Assembly: GCF_016811075.1 (NCBI RefSeq)
Contig: NZ_JAFBGL010000005.1
Location: 1 to 64,000 of the forward strand
Source of the DNA: Oceaniferula flava
Lineage (GTDB): Bacteria; Verrucomicrobiota; Verrucomicrobiia; Verrucomicrobiales; Akkermansiaceae
DNA: 64,000 bases
Reading direction: 5' to 3'
Below, one piece after another: positions 37,427 through 46,636 of this stretch. Under the pieces are notes generated by a model. It saw only the letters and a list, made by a program, of their open reading frames with translations, made no database searches and had not been told where the DNA came from. Numbering within the stretch: the first letter of the stretch is position 1; the number at the start of each line of letters is the position of its first letter. The translations under genes were made by a program, and so were the position numbers.

Positions 37427-38632
37427 ATGAAATTAAGTATATATTGTTCAATGCTAGCTGCTTTGGTCGTTGGTCATCTAGCTGAAGCTTCCAGTAAACC
37501 ACTACAGGTCTACATTTTAGCCGGTCAATCTAACATGCAGGGGCATGCAAAAGTAAGTACATTCGAGCACATTGGCATGGATGTAAATTCTAAGCCGATG
37601 CTCGACGATATGCAAAACTCCAAAGGAGACCCAAAGGTTTGTGATCGAGTTTGGATTTCCACTATTGGTTGTGCCGATACTGAACAGGTGGGTAAGTTGA
37701 CTGCGGGGTTCGGAGCGGCCAAAAGAGGGCCTAAAATAGGTCCAGAGTTCACTTTTGGTATCACCATGGAGAAACAAACAGATGCCCCTATTTTGATAAT
37801 TAAAACCGCGTGGGGAGGAAAAAGCTTACATACCGACTTCCGGCCGCCGAGTGCCGGGCCCTATGAATTTAATGAGGCAGAACTTGCTAAGTTAAGAGCT
37901 CAAAGCAAAGACTTCGATGCTGAGAAGTTAGAAAAGGAGAAAGCTACCGGCGTTTATTATCGACAGATGATAGCGCATGTAAATGCCGTGCTTGCTGACA
38001 TCAAACGCGTGGTGCCAGAATATGACTCGAAGCAAGGTTACGAGCTTTCCGGCTTTGTTTGGTTCCAAGGATGGAATGACTTGGTAGACGGTAATGCCTA
38101 TCCTAGACGCGGCAAAGCCGGCGGTTACTCTGCATATAGTGATGCCATGGCTCACCTCATTCGAGATGTAAGAAAGGACCTCAAGACACCCAAGCTTCCT
38201 TTTGTGATTGGTGTCATGGGCGTGGGTGGACCGACCCAGGAATATGGGCCGGATCAAAAACGCTATCGATTTAGCCATCAAAGCTTCCGCGATGCTATGG
38301 CTGCACCGGCGAAGTTGCCGGAGTTCAAGGACAACGTCACCGTCGTGCTCACAGAAAAATTTTGGGATCCCGAACTTACCGCTACCAAAGCAAAGGCCAA
38401 CGCTCTTAGGAAAGAGGCCAAGCAAATTGCAGAAAAGAAAAAACTGAATGCAACCGAGTCAAAGGCACTTTACGAAAAAATTAACAACCAGGGCCTCTCG
38501 GCTAGGGAACAAAAGATACTTGAGAAAGGCATTTCGAATGCCGAATACCACTACTTAGGATCAGCAAAAATACTCGGCGCAATAGGTCAAGAGTTTGCTA
38601 GGGTATTGAGTGGTGTATCAAACAATCACTAA
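37427..38632 (+). CDS. Exported SASA-family carbohydrate esterase
   Basis: A 401-residue exported esterase with a signal peptide (about 1-21) and a SASA domain. The nucleophile is Ser35 in LAGQSNMQGHAK; GPEFTFGITM and FVWFQGWNDLVDG are the further blocks. Near the C-terminus is a Lys/Ala/Glu helix (KANALRKEAKQIAEKKK) followed by the end NAEYHYLGSAKILG with the catalytic His. It is related to, but clearly different from, the gene before it, suggesting distinct acetyl positions. Gaps to neighbours are 25 and 11 bp. Confidence 0.88.
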   Translation: MKLSIYCSMLAALVVGHLAEASSKPLQVYILAGQSNMQGHAKVSTFEHIGMDVNSKPMLDDMQNSKGDPKVCDRVWISTIGCADTEQVGKLTAGFGAAKRGPKIGPEFTFGITMEKQTDAPILIIKTAWGGKSLHTDFRPPSAGPYEFNEAELAKLRAQSKDFDAEKLEKEKATGVYYRQMIAHVNAVLADIKRVVPEYDSKQGYELSGFVWFQGWNDLVDGNAYPRRGKAGGYSAYSDAMAHLIRDVRKDLKTPKLPFVIGVMGVGGPTQEYGPDQKRYRFSHQSFRDAMAAPAKLPEFKDNVTVVLTEKFWDPELTATKAKANALRKEAKQIAEKKKLNATESKALYEKINNQGLSAREQKILEKGISNAEYHYLGSAKILGAIGQEFARVLSGVSNNH

Positions 38633-38643
38633 CTTTATAAGTA

Positions 38644-41040
38644 ATGACATTCAAATATATTATTCTGTGCCTGTCTCTTTCTATTTCTGGCACAACATAC
38701 GCTGCTTCTAAACACTCCATTTCCAAACTCGACTTTACGCAAGGGGACAAGGTTCCCGAAAATGCAAATCACGACTGGAATCTCGGTGCTACTGGTCTAC
38801 GCGGATGGATGTACTTCAATAAAATGGTCACAACTGATGCCCGGCAAGTTCTGGTCACAAAAGTCACCAAAGGGTCGCCTGCTGACGGTAAAATCAAAGT
38901 TGGAGATGTGATTTTAGGAGTTAACGGGAAGCCCTTCTCAAGTGACCCTCGTAAGGAAATAGGTAATGCTTTGGGGCATGCTGAATCATCTAAATCTAAC
39001 GGGGGTCTTACGTTATTGCGTTGGCGTGACGGGAAGCAGGATGAAGTATCATTAATTCTTCCAATTCTGGGGAGCTACAGTGCTACCGCCCCTTATGATT
39101 GCTCGAAATCTGTTGTCATTTTTAAGAAGGGTTGCGAGGCTCTTGCCGCGCGTATTGTTAACCCAAGCTATAAGGAAAACCCTATACCCAGGGCATTGAA
39201 TGCGCTTGCTTTACTAGCCAGTGGTGAGCCTAAGTATCTTCCAGTTATTCGCCAAGAAGTTGAATGGGCCGCCAACTTCTCAACTGATCGATTTCAAACT
39301 TGGTATTACGGATACAACATGATGTTAGTGGCCGAATATACCATGGCTACGGGTGACAAGAGTTACTTACCTGGGTTGCGACGTTTGGCGTTGGAATCCG
39401 CCGCTGGACAAAGCGCTGTTGGCTCTTGGGGGCATGGTTTTGCTGGATCTGATCGTCGATTAATTGGGTACGGCATGATGAATTCCCCTGGAGTGCCTCT
39501 TACAATAGCTCTTACTATGGCACGTGCTGCTGGCCTCAAAGATCCTGAAATCACCCAAGCCATCAATCGTAGTACTCGCCTACTTCGTTTTTATAATGGA
39601 AAGGGTGCTATTCCCTATGGTGATCACACGCCCTGGACTGAAACACACGAAGATAACGGGAAATGTGGTATGACCGCAGTCCTCTTTAATCTACTCAAGG
39701 AGAAAGATTGCACCACTTTTTTCTCGAAGATGAGCATTGCCTCACACGGCTCAGAGCGTGACACCGGACACACTGGCAATTTTTTCAATATTCTTTGGGC
39801 ACTTCCTGGAATCTCTCCAAGTGGTCCTCATGCTACCGGAGCCTGGATGAAAGAATATGGCTCATGGTATTTTGATCTCGCTCGACAATCAGACGGAAGC
39901 TTTACCCATCAGGGGCCACCTCAACTTAAAACTGATAGTTATGCGAATTGGGACTGCACTGGTGCCTATCTGCTCAGTTATGCTTTACCACTTAAGACGC
40001 TCTATTTGACGGGAAAAGAAGGGTCCTGCATCCCTGCTGTCAATGCCATACGCGCTGCAAAACTCATTGGTGACGGTCAAGGATGGGATAATAAAGATCG
40101 GAACAGCGCCTATGATAAACTCAAGATCGGATTTCTCCTTGATAATCTAACAAGCTGGTCTCCCGTCGTTCGTGAACGATCAGCTATGGCCCTCGCTCGT
40201 CGGAAGGATACACCTATTGCACCACTTGTTACTCTTCTTTCTTCATCAGACATGAACTCCAGATACGGTGCTTGTCAAGCCCTCGCAGCCCTGCGTAAGC
40301 GAGCCGCCCCTGCCATCGAACCACTCAGGGCCTGTCTCAAATCTGATGACTTATGGCTTCGTATTAAAGCTGCAGAGGCCCTGTCCTCCATCGGTAAACA
40401 GGCTATGCACACAGCCCCCGAACTTTTAAACCTGCTTGCGCAAGTTGACAAAAAAAATGATCCTAGAGGGATGCAACAGCGCTATTTCTCCTACACGCTT
40501 TTCAATGCTAGGGGGGGGATGCTCACTAGCTCACTTGACGGCGTAGATCGAGAAGCGCTATACGCAGCGGTTAGAGCTGGGCTAAAAAATGAGGATGGTC
40601 GAGCTCGTGGTAGTATTGGATCAGTTTACCGTAACCTGAATTTTAAAGAGATCCGTCCACTTCTTCCTGCAATCTTGGAAGCTGTCGTCGAGCCTGCACC
40701 CAGCGGTGTTATGTTTGCCGATATCGTCCGAGTCGAGGGACTTCATATTCTCTCAGTGCACAAAGTCGAAGAAGGCATCTTGGCCTGTGTAAACTACCTC
40801 CGCACTCAGAACCGATGGGCAAGTGAAAAACGTACACCAGAACTCCTGGAGATCCTTCTTTCCTACGGAACTCACGCTAAGTCAGTCATCCCAGAACTCG
40901 AAAAAATTGCGGCAACAATGTCACAGGGTGAAGCCCATTTCCCGAAACGTCTTAGTTTGCAAAAAGCTGAGTATATTCGAGAGACCATCGCCCTGATTGA
41001 AAAATCCAATATTACACCAGAACTTATAACCATCAATTAA
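38644..41040 (+). CDS. DUF6288 protein with PDZ and HEAT-like repeats
   Basis: A 798-residue exported protein with a signal peptide (about 1-20). A PDZ domain (about 45-135) contains LGATGLRGWMYF and VGDVILGVNGKPF. The central region (about 150-460) resembles the DUF6288 alpha-rich domain, with HGFAGSDRRLIGYGMMN and YANWDCTGAYLLSYALPL. The C-terminal part (about 495-650) has HEAT-like repeats such as RERSAMALARRKD and SRYGACQALAALRK. Role unknown; the PDZ-plus-repeat design suggests a scaffold or a lyase-like alpha/alpha fold. A paralogue starts at 62,787. It is co-transcribed with SASA and glycosidase genes. Confidence 0.78.
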   Translation: MTFKYIILCLSLSISGTTYAASKHSISKLDFTQGDKVPENANHDWNLGATGLRGWMYFNKMVTTDARQVLVTKVTKGSPADGKIKVGDVILGVNGKPFSSDPRKEIGNALGHAESSKSNGGLTLLRWRDGKQDEVSLILPILGSYSATAPYDCSKSVVIFKKGCEALAARIVNPSYKENPIPRALNALALLASGEPKYLPVIRQEVEWAANFSTDRFQTWYYGYNMMLVAEYTMATGDKSYLPGLRRLALESAAGQSAVGSWGHGFAGSDRRLIGYGMMNSPGVPLTIALTMARAAGLKDPEITQAINRSTRLLRFYNGKGAIPYGDHTPWTETHEDNGKCGMTAVLFNLLKEKDCTTFFSKMSIASHGSERDTGHTGNFFNILWALPGISPSGPHATGAWMKEYGSWYFDLARQSDGSFTHQGPPQLKTDSYANWDCTGAYLLSYALPLKTLYLTGKEGSCIPAVNAIRAAKLIGDGQGWDNKDRNSAYDKLKIGFLLDNLTSWSPVVRERSAMALARRKDTPIAPLVTLLSSSDMNSRYGACQALAALRKRAAPAIEPLRACLKSDDLWLRIKAAEALSSIGKQAMHTAPELLNLLAQVDKKNDPRGMQQRYFSYTLFNARGGMLTSSLDGVDREALYAAVRAGLKNEDGRARGSIGSVYRNLNFKEIRPLLPAILEAVVEPAPSGVMFADIVRVEGLHILSVHKVEEGILACVNYLRTQNRWASEKRTPELLEILLSYGTHAKSVIPELEKIAATMSQGEAHFPKRLSLQKAEYIRETIALIEKSNITPELITIN

Positions 41041-41052
41041 GCTACACTTCCC

Positions 41053-43491
41053 ATGTCTCATCCATCTTTCACCCATTCAGCGAGCTTAGGGTTGCGTCTC
41101 ATTCCTGGACTAAGTTCTATCGCCGCTCTGGCTTTATCCGTTGTAAGCTCAACAGCTTTATCTGCTTCTGAAATAATTCCAGGAGCAACGGAGTCTACCC
41201 CGTCTCGGTCACAGTATTTTTCGTGGATCAACAACACTAATGAAGGAGCCACCGAAACTCAAACATTGGCTAATCTGGAGTTTTTTAAATGGATGCATGA
41301 TGAATACGGTATGAAACTGGATATCTATGCTTTCGACGCAGGTAACATTGATGGTCCTCGGTATTATGGGAGCATGGATTCTGATAAATTCAAGAAGCAG
41401 TTTCCGCGCGGGTTTGAACCGATCTACAAACTCGCAAAAAGTTTCGATTGTCGACTGGGTATTTGGTTAGGTCCAGATGGCTTTGGTGACACCCCTGAAG
41501 AAGAACAAGCGAGGATAGATATGCTGGCTGGTCTTTGTAGGGACTATGAATTCGCACTTTTCAAGATGGATTCAGTCTGTACCCAGTTACGCCCGGAAAA
41601 GCAGGATGCCTTTGCTCGCTTAATGACAGAGTGCCGAAAATACAGCCCGGATTTGATCTTGCTTAACCACCGTCTGGACTTGGGCAAAGCCAATCCCTAT
41701 GCCACTACTTTTCTCTGGGGTGGCGCGGAAACGTACATCGATGTGCACATGACAAACCGGAGTCGCACTGGAACCCACAATCGGGTAGAGGCAATATCTC
41801 GTGGCTTAGTTCCTGATCTACAGAGACTCACAGAGGATCATGGTGTCTGCCTTTCATCATGCCTCGACTTCTGGGAAGATGATTTGATATTGCAGGCATT
41901 TAACCGAAACCTAATCCTATCTCCTGAGATTTATGCCAACCCTTGGTTCTTGAAAGATGATGAGTTTCCACTTTTGGCACGCATATATAACTTACTCCAT
42001 CGTTACCGCGACATCATGGTCAAGGGCATAGTCCTCGATGAACAACGCTACGGTCCGTTGGCTGTAGCTCGGGGGGATGCAAATACTCGCATCATTACCT
42101 TACGAAATTTAACTTGGGAACCAGTCATCAGAAAAATCAAATTGGATGAATCAGTTGGTTTCACTTCAACAGGGCCAGTCGAAGTTCGCCGTTTTCACCC
42201 TAATGAACGTATTTTGGGGACATTTAACTACGGTGATGAAGTGGAGGTTGAAGTGCTCCCTTTCCGAAGCTGCTTGTTATTAGTCGATAATCAACAAACA
42301 GGAGGGGTAGGTGTCATTGGTAGTGATTACTCGGTTGTTCGAGATGTGCCTGGGAAAGATGTAATTATCAAGCTTCGAGGTGAAGCTGGTCATACGACTC
42401 CCATTTCATTGGTAGGTGGTGGTAAGACATTTAAACGTGCCACTTTAGACGGTGAACCGTTGAATAATTTTACCACAGGTGGGGCAGTAACCATCAACTT
42501 TCCAGGGACTTTAAATCCCAAATCATGGCACAGAAAAATCGGGAATCCTGCCGTATGCGCAGTTCCTGAGGATGCCGAAACCCTTTATGAGGTTACCTGT
42601 TTCGCTGCCGACAACCACCCACTCGAAATTCGCTCACTGCAGCGATCAGGCCCAAGTGCTATTCCACAGGTGCAAAAAGCGAGAAAAGAATTTCTTGGTC
42701 AGGCGATCATTCAAGAACGTGGTATTCTTCAGCAATATCTGTTCGATGACGACCCTTCCACGGTCTATAGCCTGTTGCGTAGAAAGAGACGTAAGCCAGA
42801 AAGCCGTTACCTGAGGCTTGACCTAGGGGAACTTACAAATATCAACCGTATCGTATTAGAAACACCACAGAATGCCGAGTTAAAACATGCATCAATAACG
42901 AAGGACACTCATGCCGAAGTATCAGCAGATCTCAAGACCTGGTCACCTGTGCAGCTGGTAGAAGATGACGGGAACTTTCGAATTGATATTAACTCTGACA
43001 AACCAGTCCGCTATCTGAGAAGCAACCTAGTGCCAGACAAGTTGGTCGAAATTCGCGGTTACGAAGGAGACAAGCAATTAGCAAGAAGCCAGTGGAAGAT
43101 GTCGTGGCTATTCACTGAGTTTCAATCAGCATCTAAAGCTTGGTCATTACCTTTCACGATGGAGGCAGCTCCAGCTGGAAGTTACTTAGCTGTTGCATGC
43201 AATGGTAAACACGGAAGAGATGGGACTTGGGTTGCACTTAAAGTAGGAGACCGTTACGTAGGAGCCCCACGCCGAGCACCTTCATTCCCTGTTAATCCAT
43301 GGGAAAACGGGGTTCCACGGACAGAAAGCAATGTTACCTACTTCATTCCTGTGACTCCAGATATGGTTGGGAAAAAATGTGAAGTCGTTGTGCTTGGTCT
43401 AGATCCTGAGCATCTAGATTTCACCCCAGAAGTTTGGTTGACTGCATACCCTATTCCTTTGAAGGAAAAAACTCTCATTCTATCAGAGTAA
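41053..43491 (+). CDS. Putative clan GH-D glycosidase (alpha-galactosidase-like)
   Basis: An 812-residue exported protein with a signal peptide (about 1-39). A TIM-barrel-like region (about 50-320) has LDIYAFDAGNIDG, RLGIWLGPDGFGDT and FKMDSV; Asp173 of the last sits where clan GH-D enzymes (GH27/31/36) have their K-x-D nucleophile. A beta domain follows, then a discoidin-like segment (about 590-670, LRLDLGELTNINRIVLETP) and a C-terminal beta domain. The family is inferred from these blocks; the substrate could be an alpha-galactoside or a related sugar. Gaps are 12 bp upstream and 67 bp downstream. Confidence 0.65.
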   Translation: MSHPSFTHSASLGLRLIPGLSSIAALALSVVSSTALSASEIIPGATESTPSRSQYFSWINNTNEGATETQTLANLEFFKWMHDEYGMKLDIYAFDAGNIDGPRYYGSMDSDKFKKQFPRGFEPIYKLAKSFDCRLGIWLGPDGFGDTPEEEQARIDMLAGLCRDYEFALFKMDSVCTQLRPEKQDAFARLMTECRKYSPDLILLNHRLDLGKANPYATTFLWGGAETYIDVHMTNRSRTGTHNRVEAISRGLVPDLQRLTEDHGVCLSSCLDFWEDDLILQAFNRNLILSPEIYANPWFLKDDEFPLLARIYNLLHRYRDIMVKGIVLDEQRYGPLAVARGDANTRIITLRNLTWEPVIRKIKLDESVGFTSTGPVEVRRFHPNERILGTFNYGDEVEVEVLPFRSCLLLVDNQQTGGVGVIGSDYSVVRDVPGKDVIIKLRGEAGHTTPISLVGGGKTFKRATLDGEPLNNFTTGGAVTINFPGTLNPKSWHRKIGNPAVCAVPEDAETLYEVTCFAADNHPLEIRSLQRSGPSAIPQVQKARKEFLGQAIIQERGILQQYLFDDDPSTVYSLLRRKRRKPESRYLRLDLGELTNINRIVLETPQNAELKHASITKDTHAEVSADLKTWSPVQLVEDDGNFRIDINSDKPVRYLRSNLVPDKLVEIRGYEGDKQLARSQWKMSWLFTEFQSASKAWSLPFTMEAAPAGSYLAVACNGKHGRDGTWVALKVGDRYVGAPRRAPSFPVNPWENGVPRTESNVTYFIPVTPDMVGKKCEVVVLGLDPEHLDFTPEVWLTAYPIPLKEKTLILSE

Positions 43492-43558
43492 AGTGCAGAT
43501 TAGACAAAACTCTAGAACGACTCAACATACATCGGCCTCCCTACTAAAAGTTAGAAAT

Positions 43559-45970
43559 ATGAAGATAGGACTCTTGACAATAATCGCCTTCGCAGGGTTA
43601 AGCAGCTTGATTGAGGCTGCTCCTGTTAAGATAAAGGTGGAAGCTAAAACAGCACTCTTGGCAAACGACTTTATTACGGCGAAATTTGATCTAGATAGTC
43701 GAAGGTTCAGCATTCTCGATAGCCAAAATGGTGAAATACTGCTCGAAAATTCAGAGATTAAAACCAAGATGAAGGAAGGTGCGAGCCTGTACGTGCATCG
43801 TCAAGAGGCGGTAGTGGACGCATTCGGCAAGGGGCAACGGCTAGTGCTTGCCCTCAGCGATTACGGGCTTTATCGCTACTCTTCACATTTCAAACGTAGG
43901 GGCTTACCAGCTCAGCAACTCTTCTCATACACCCTTTATGAGAATCATCCGGCTATTATACTCGGCTTTGGCCTTAAAACTCCGAATTATTTTAGCATGC
44001 GGTTAAGGGATATTACCGTGCTTGATGGAGGTCGTTTATTTGGCGGGAAAGAAGTCAGCCAGTCTCAAACCTTGAATGGTAGTGCAGGCATGGACTCAAC
44101 TCTAGTAATTAAAGGGCTCGATCGTATTTCCTGTAACAGCTTGTTATTGACGGGTAAGGTAAACGGTAAACGCCGTTCGATCGTTTGGGGAGGCCTTGGG
44201 AATAAAGCTTATGCTAAGATTGCGACCCTAAAGGCGGGAGTCCTCGGATTATACGCAGAAGACCCGATCGGCATCCTGGTCGACGAAGATAAAGATTATC
44301 TTAGTGAAGATACTTTCTATCTCGACCTCACAGGATTAGACCCATTTGAGACTTTGGAGAGGTATGGTAAAGCTGTGCGTATAGCCAATAATGCTTCACC
44401 CAACGTTTACCAAGCTCCTGTTCTATGTGGGTGGAGTGTGTCTCATATCAGTAAATTGCCAAATATTAACAACTCTGCAAAGCTTGTTCAAGAGGCGGAA
44501 CTGGCTAAGGCCAGTCAACTGACGAAGTACACAGAACCGATGCTCCGTCTCGAGCCAGATAAATATCACTTGGATACTGAGCAGGGCTGGTGGGACGATC
44601 AGCGCTTTCGTCAATATGGGCACCTCGTGCCACCTTACGAGACTGTCGCGAGCTGGTGTAAGGCTCTCGAGGAACGAGGTTGTTCAGGCTACACATACAT
44701 GCAGCTTGGTATGCCTTCGGATGATTTCGCCAAAGCTCATCCGGAATGGATGCTCTTTAATGATATTTCAGAGCTGGACCGTCGAGGTCCTGGCTATGAA
44801 GACAAAAAAAATAAACATAACCATCATCAACCTTACGTTACCTATGACTATACCGATAAGGAATACTCCAAACACTTCGTTAAAGTTTGGTCAGCAATAC
44901 GTAAGGCCGGAGTGCGCGGGGTGAAAGTAGATTATCCCGCTACCGCATGGCGCCCCGAAGGAGGATTTGACGACCGTTACGCCAGTACAAACTCTGCTTA
45001 CCGACGTGCATTTTCCTTGCTTAGAGAGGCTATGGGGGAGGATGGGTTGATCGATGAACGAAATCTCGGCGAATCTGGCCGCCCTTGTTTAGACTTGACC
45101 GCTGGCTTAGTGGACACTCAACGGACTTGGGGAGATGATAACAAGTTCGTGCCAGAGATGGTTTCGCGCAGTGGGCTGCGTTGGTATAAAAACCGGACTG
45201 TCTTTAATTATTATTCAGACACGAAGGCTGTACATGGCCTTACACCGGAAAATTTACAATCGCTCATCACGATGAACTTCCTAACCAGTGGTCGACTAGA
45301 TTTGGCGACTTCGTATTCCTTGTTTACACCCGAAGTCACTAGAATCGTCTCACGGAGCTATCCGCACTATCAGGAGCCAATGAGTGCTCGTCCACTTGAT
45401 GCCTTTACCGACATCAGCGATCCACAAGTTTACGAATTGGAGCTGACTCCTGATTGGAGACAGGTGGCACTCTATAACACTGGGGCAAAGAGAACAATCG
45501 TCTCAACTGCATTAAGCGGCGATCGAACGACGAATGCGATCGGGCTTGACCCTTCGGCTAGCTATCATGGCTACGAATTCTGGAGCGATACTTATTTAGG
45601 AAAAATCGAGGGAAGTGGTAGGGTGGAACAAGAGCTAGAACCCGGCCACTGCGCCATGATTTCGGTGAGAAAGGCCTTGGATCATCCACAAGTAATAAGC
45701 ACAAACCGCCACCTGCTCCAAGGCTGGGTAGATCTAACTAATGTCCGGTGGGATGAGTCAAAAAGATCACTGTCTGGAACGGCCAAGGTGATTGCCGGAG
45801 AAGAATTCAAGATCGTGATTGCCAACAACGGTATCGAGATGAACCAAGTGAAGGTTGATAAGGGTTTAGCTACAATAGCACCTCACCCAACATCACGCAG
45901 CCTTAAGGTCCTGAGTATAGAATCATCCCAGTCTGGTGAGGTTGACTGGCGTGTCACACAGAGTCATTGA
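43559..45970 (+). CDS. Putative clan GH-D glycosidase (GH36-like)
   Basis: An 803-residue exported protein started at MKIGLLTIIAFAGLSS (43559) so that the signal peptide is N-terminal; an in-frame GTG at 43493 would bury it. A long N-terminal beta-sandwich (about 25-290) resembles that of GH36. The barrel region has the probable nucleophile Asp458 in GVKVDYPATAW and the block DTQRTWGDDNKF. A C-terminal beta domain closes the protein. It differs from the preceding gene in the length of the N-terminal beta domain, so the two glycosidases probably act on different linkages. It is the last gene of the operon; no terminator was recognised after it. Confidence 0.68.
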   Translation: MKIGLLTIIAFAGLSSLIEAAPVKIKVEAKTALLANDFITAKFDLDSRRFSILDSQNGEILLENSEIKTKMKEGASLYVHRQEAVVDAFGKGQRLVLALSDYGLYRYSSHFKRRGLPAQQLFSYTLYENHPAIILGFGLKTPNYFSMRLRDITVLDGGRLFGGKEVSQSQTLNGSAGMDSTLVIKGLDRISCNSLLLTGKVNGKRRSIVWGGLGNKAYAKIATLKAGVLGLYAEDPIGILVDEDKDYLSEDTFYLDLTGLDPFETLERYGKAVRIANNASPNVYQAPVLCGWSVSHISKLPNINNSAKLVQEAELAKASQLTKYTEPMLRLEPDKYHLDTEQGWWDDQRFRQYGHLVPPYETVASWCKALEERGCSGYTYMQLGMPSDDFAKAHPEWMLFNDISELDRRGPGYEDKKNKHNHHQPYVTYDYTDKEYSKHFVKVWSAIRKAGVRGVKVDYPATAWRPEGGFDDRYASTNSAYRRAFSLLREAMGEDGLIDERNLGESGRPCLDLTAGLVDTQRTWGDDNKFVPEMVSRSGLRWYKNRTVFNYYSDTKAVHGLTPENLQSLITMNFLTSGRLDLATSYSLFTPEVTRIVSRSYPHYQEPMSARPLDAFTDISDPQVYELELTPDWRQVALYNTGAKRTIVSTALSGDRTTNAIGLDPSASYHGYEFWSDTYLGKIEGSGRVEQELEPGHCAMISVRKALDHPQVISTNRHLLQGWVDLTNVRWDESKRSLSGTAKVIAGEEFKIVIANNGIEMNQVKVDKGLATIAPHPTSRSLKVLSIESSQSGEVDWRVTQSH

Positions 45971-46636
45971 TCTCCGCGTTCCGTAAATAGAAACGGCTAT
46001 TAAGAGGTCTTTTAGAGTTTATACGATGAGCCTTCCTAGTAGCAATGGAGCAGTTAATGCTCTGTAAATTTCTTAAACTAGCTGCTGGGTGGTCTGTTAT
46101 TCATCACGTGATCGGGTTCCCGATTCAATAAGAAACCAGAACTACCGCACTGAATGAATCTAACCTGCGAGAAAACGTCGCGCAGCCGCCCCTGAATCAG
46201 AAAGCATCAAGTTTTTTCAAGAGTCGACGAATAAAGTGTGCACCTCGCACTCTATGCCGTCATGCAGCAGAGGGGGGGACTGTGCAGAGTGAAACAACAA
46301 CCCTAATCCTAATGAGTGCCGTCGCCTCATTAGTGAGAAAGGAGGGGCTCCTGTCTAGAGCGAGGTCAGTCACAGCGTGAGGTTGTGAGGATTATGAGCA
46401 ACTCCAATTGTTGCACTCGCGCTATCGTTCCGCCTGCGGATCACAACTGTAAAATCTATGCCAAGACCACGGGGCAGTTCGTTGCTCTCAATCATCAAAA
46501 TGATATGAATATTGTTGATCAGTCTCAATGAGTTTTGACGACTTGTTAAGCATCGTCTTATGGTCGGGCACACGAGCAATCTTCCTGGTTTTCCCCACCG
46601 CTTTCCATAAATGATTCAGGGCCATGGAGGCCATGC
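45971..46636. other. Intergenic, no credible gene
   Basis: 666 bp between convergent genes. A minus-strand frame of 48 codons (46634-46488, beginning MASMALNHLWK) and a 69-codon frame (46579-46370) are too short and lack support. A small AGGAG/CTCCT inverted repeat lies at 46340-46352. I see no terminator with a T run. It may hold remnants of lost genes. Confidence 0.4.

Noticed and set aside
46370-46579. Small minus-strand frame of 69 codons in a long gap
   Set aside because: No family, no start signal, no conserved pattern; an overlapping 48-codon frame is equally likely to be chance.
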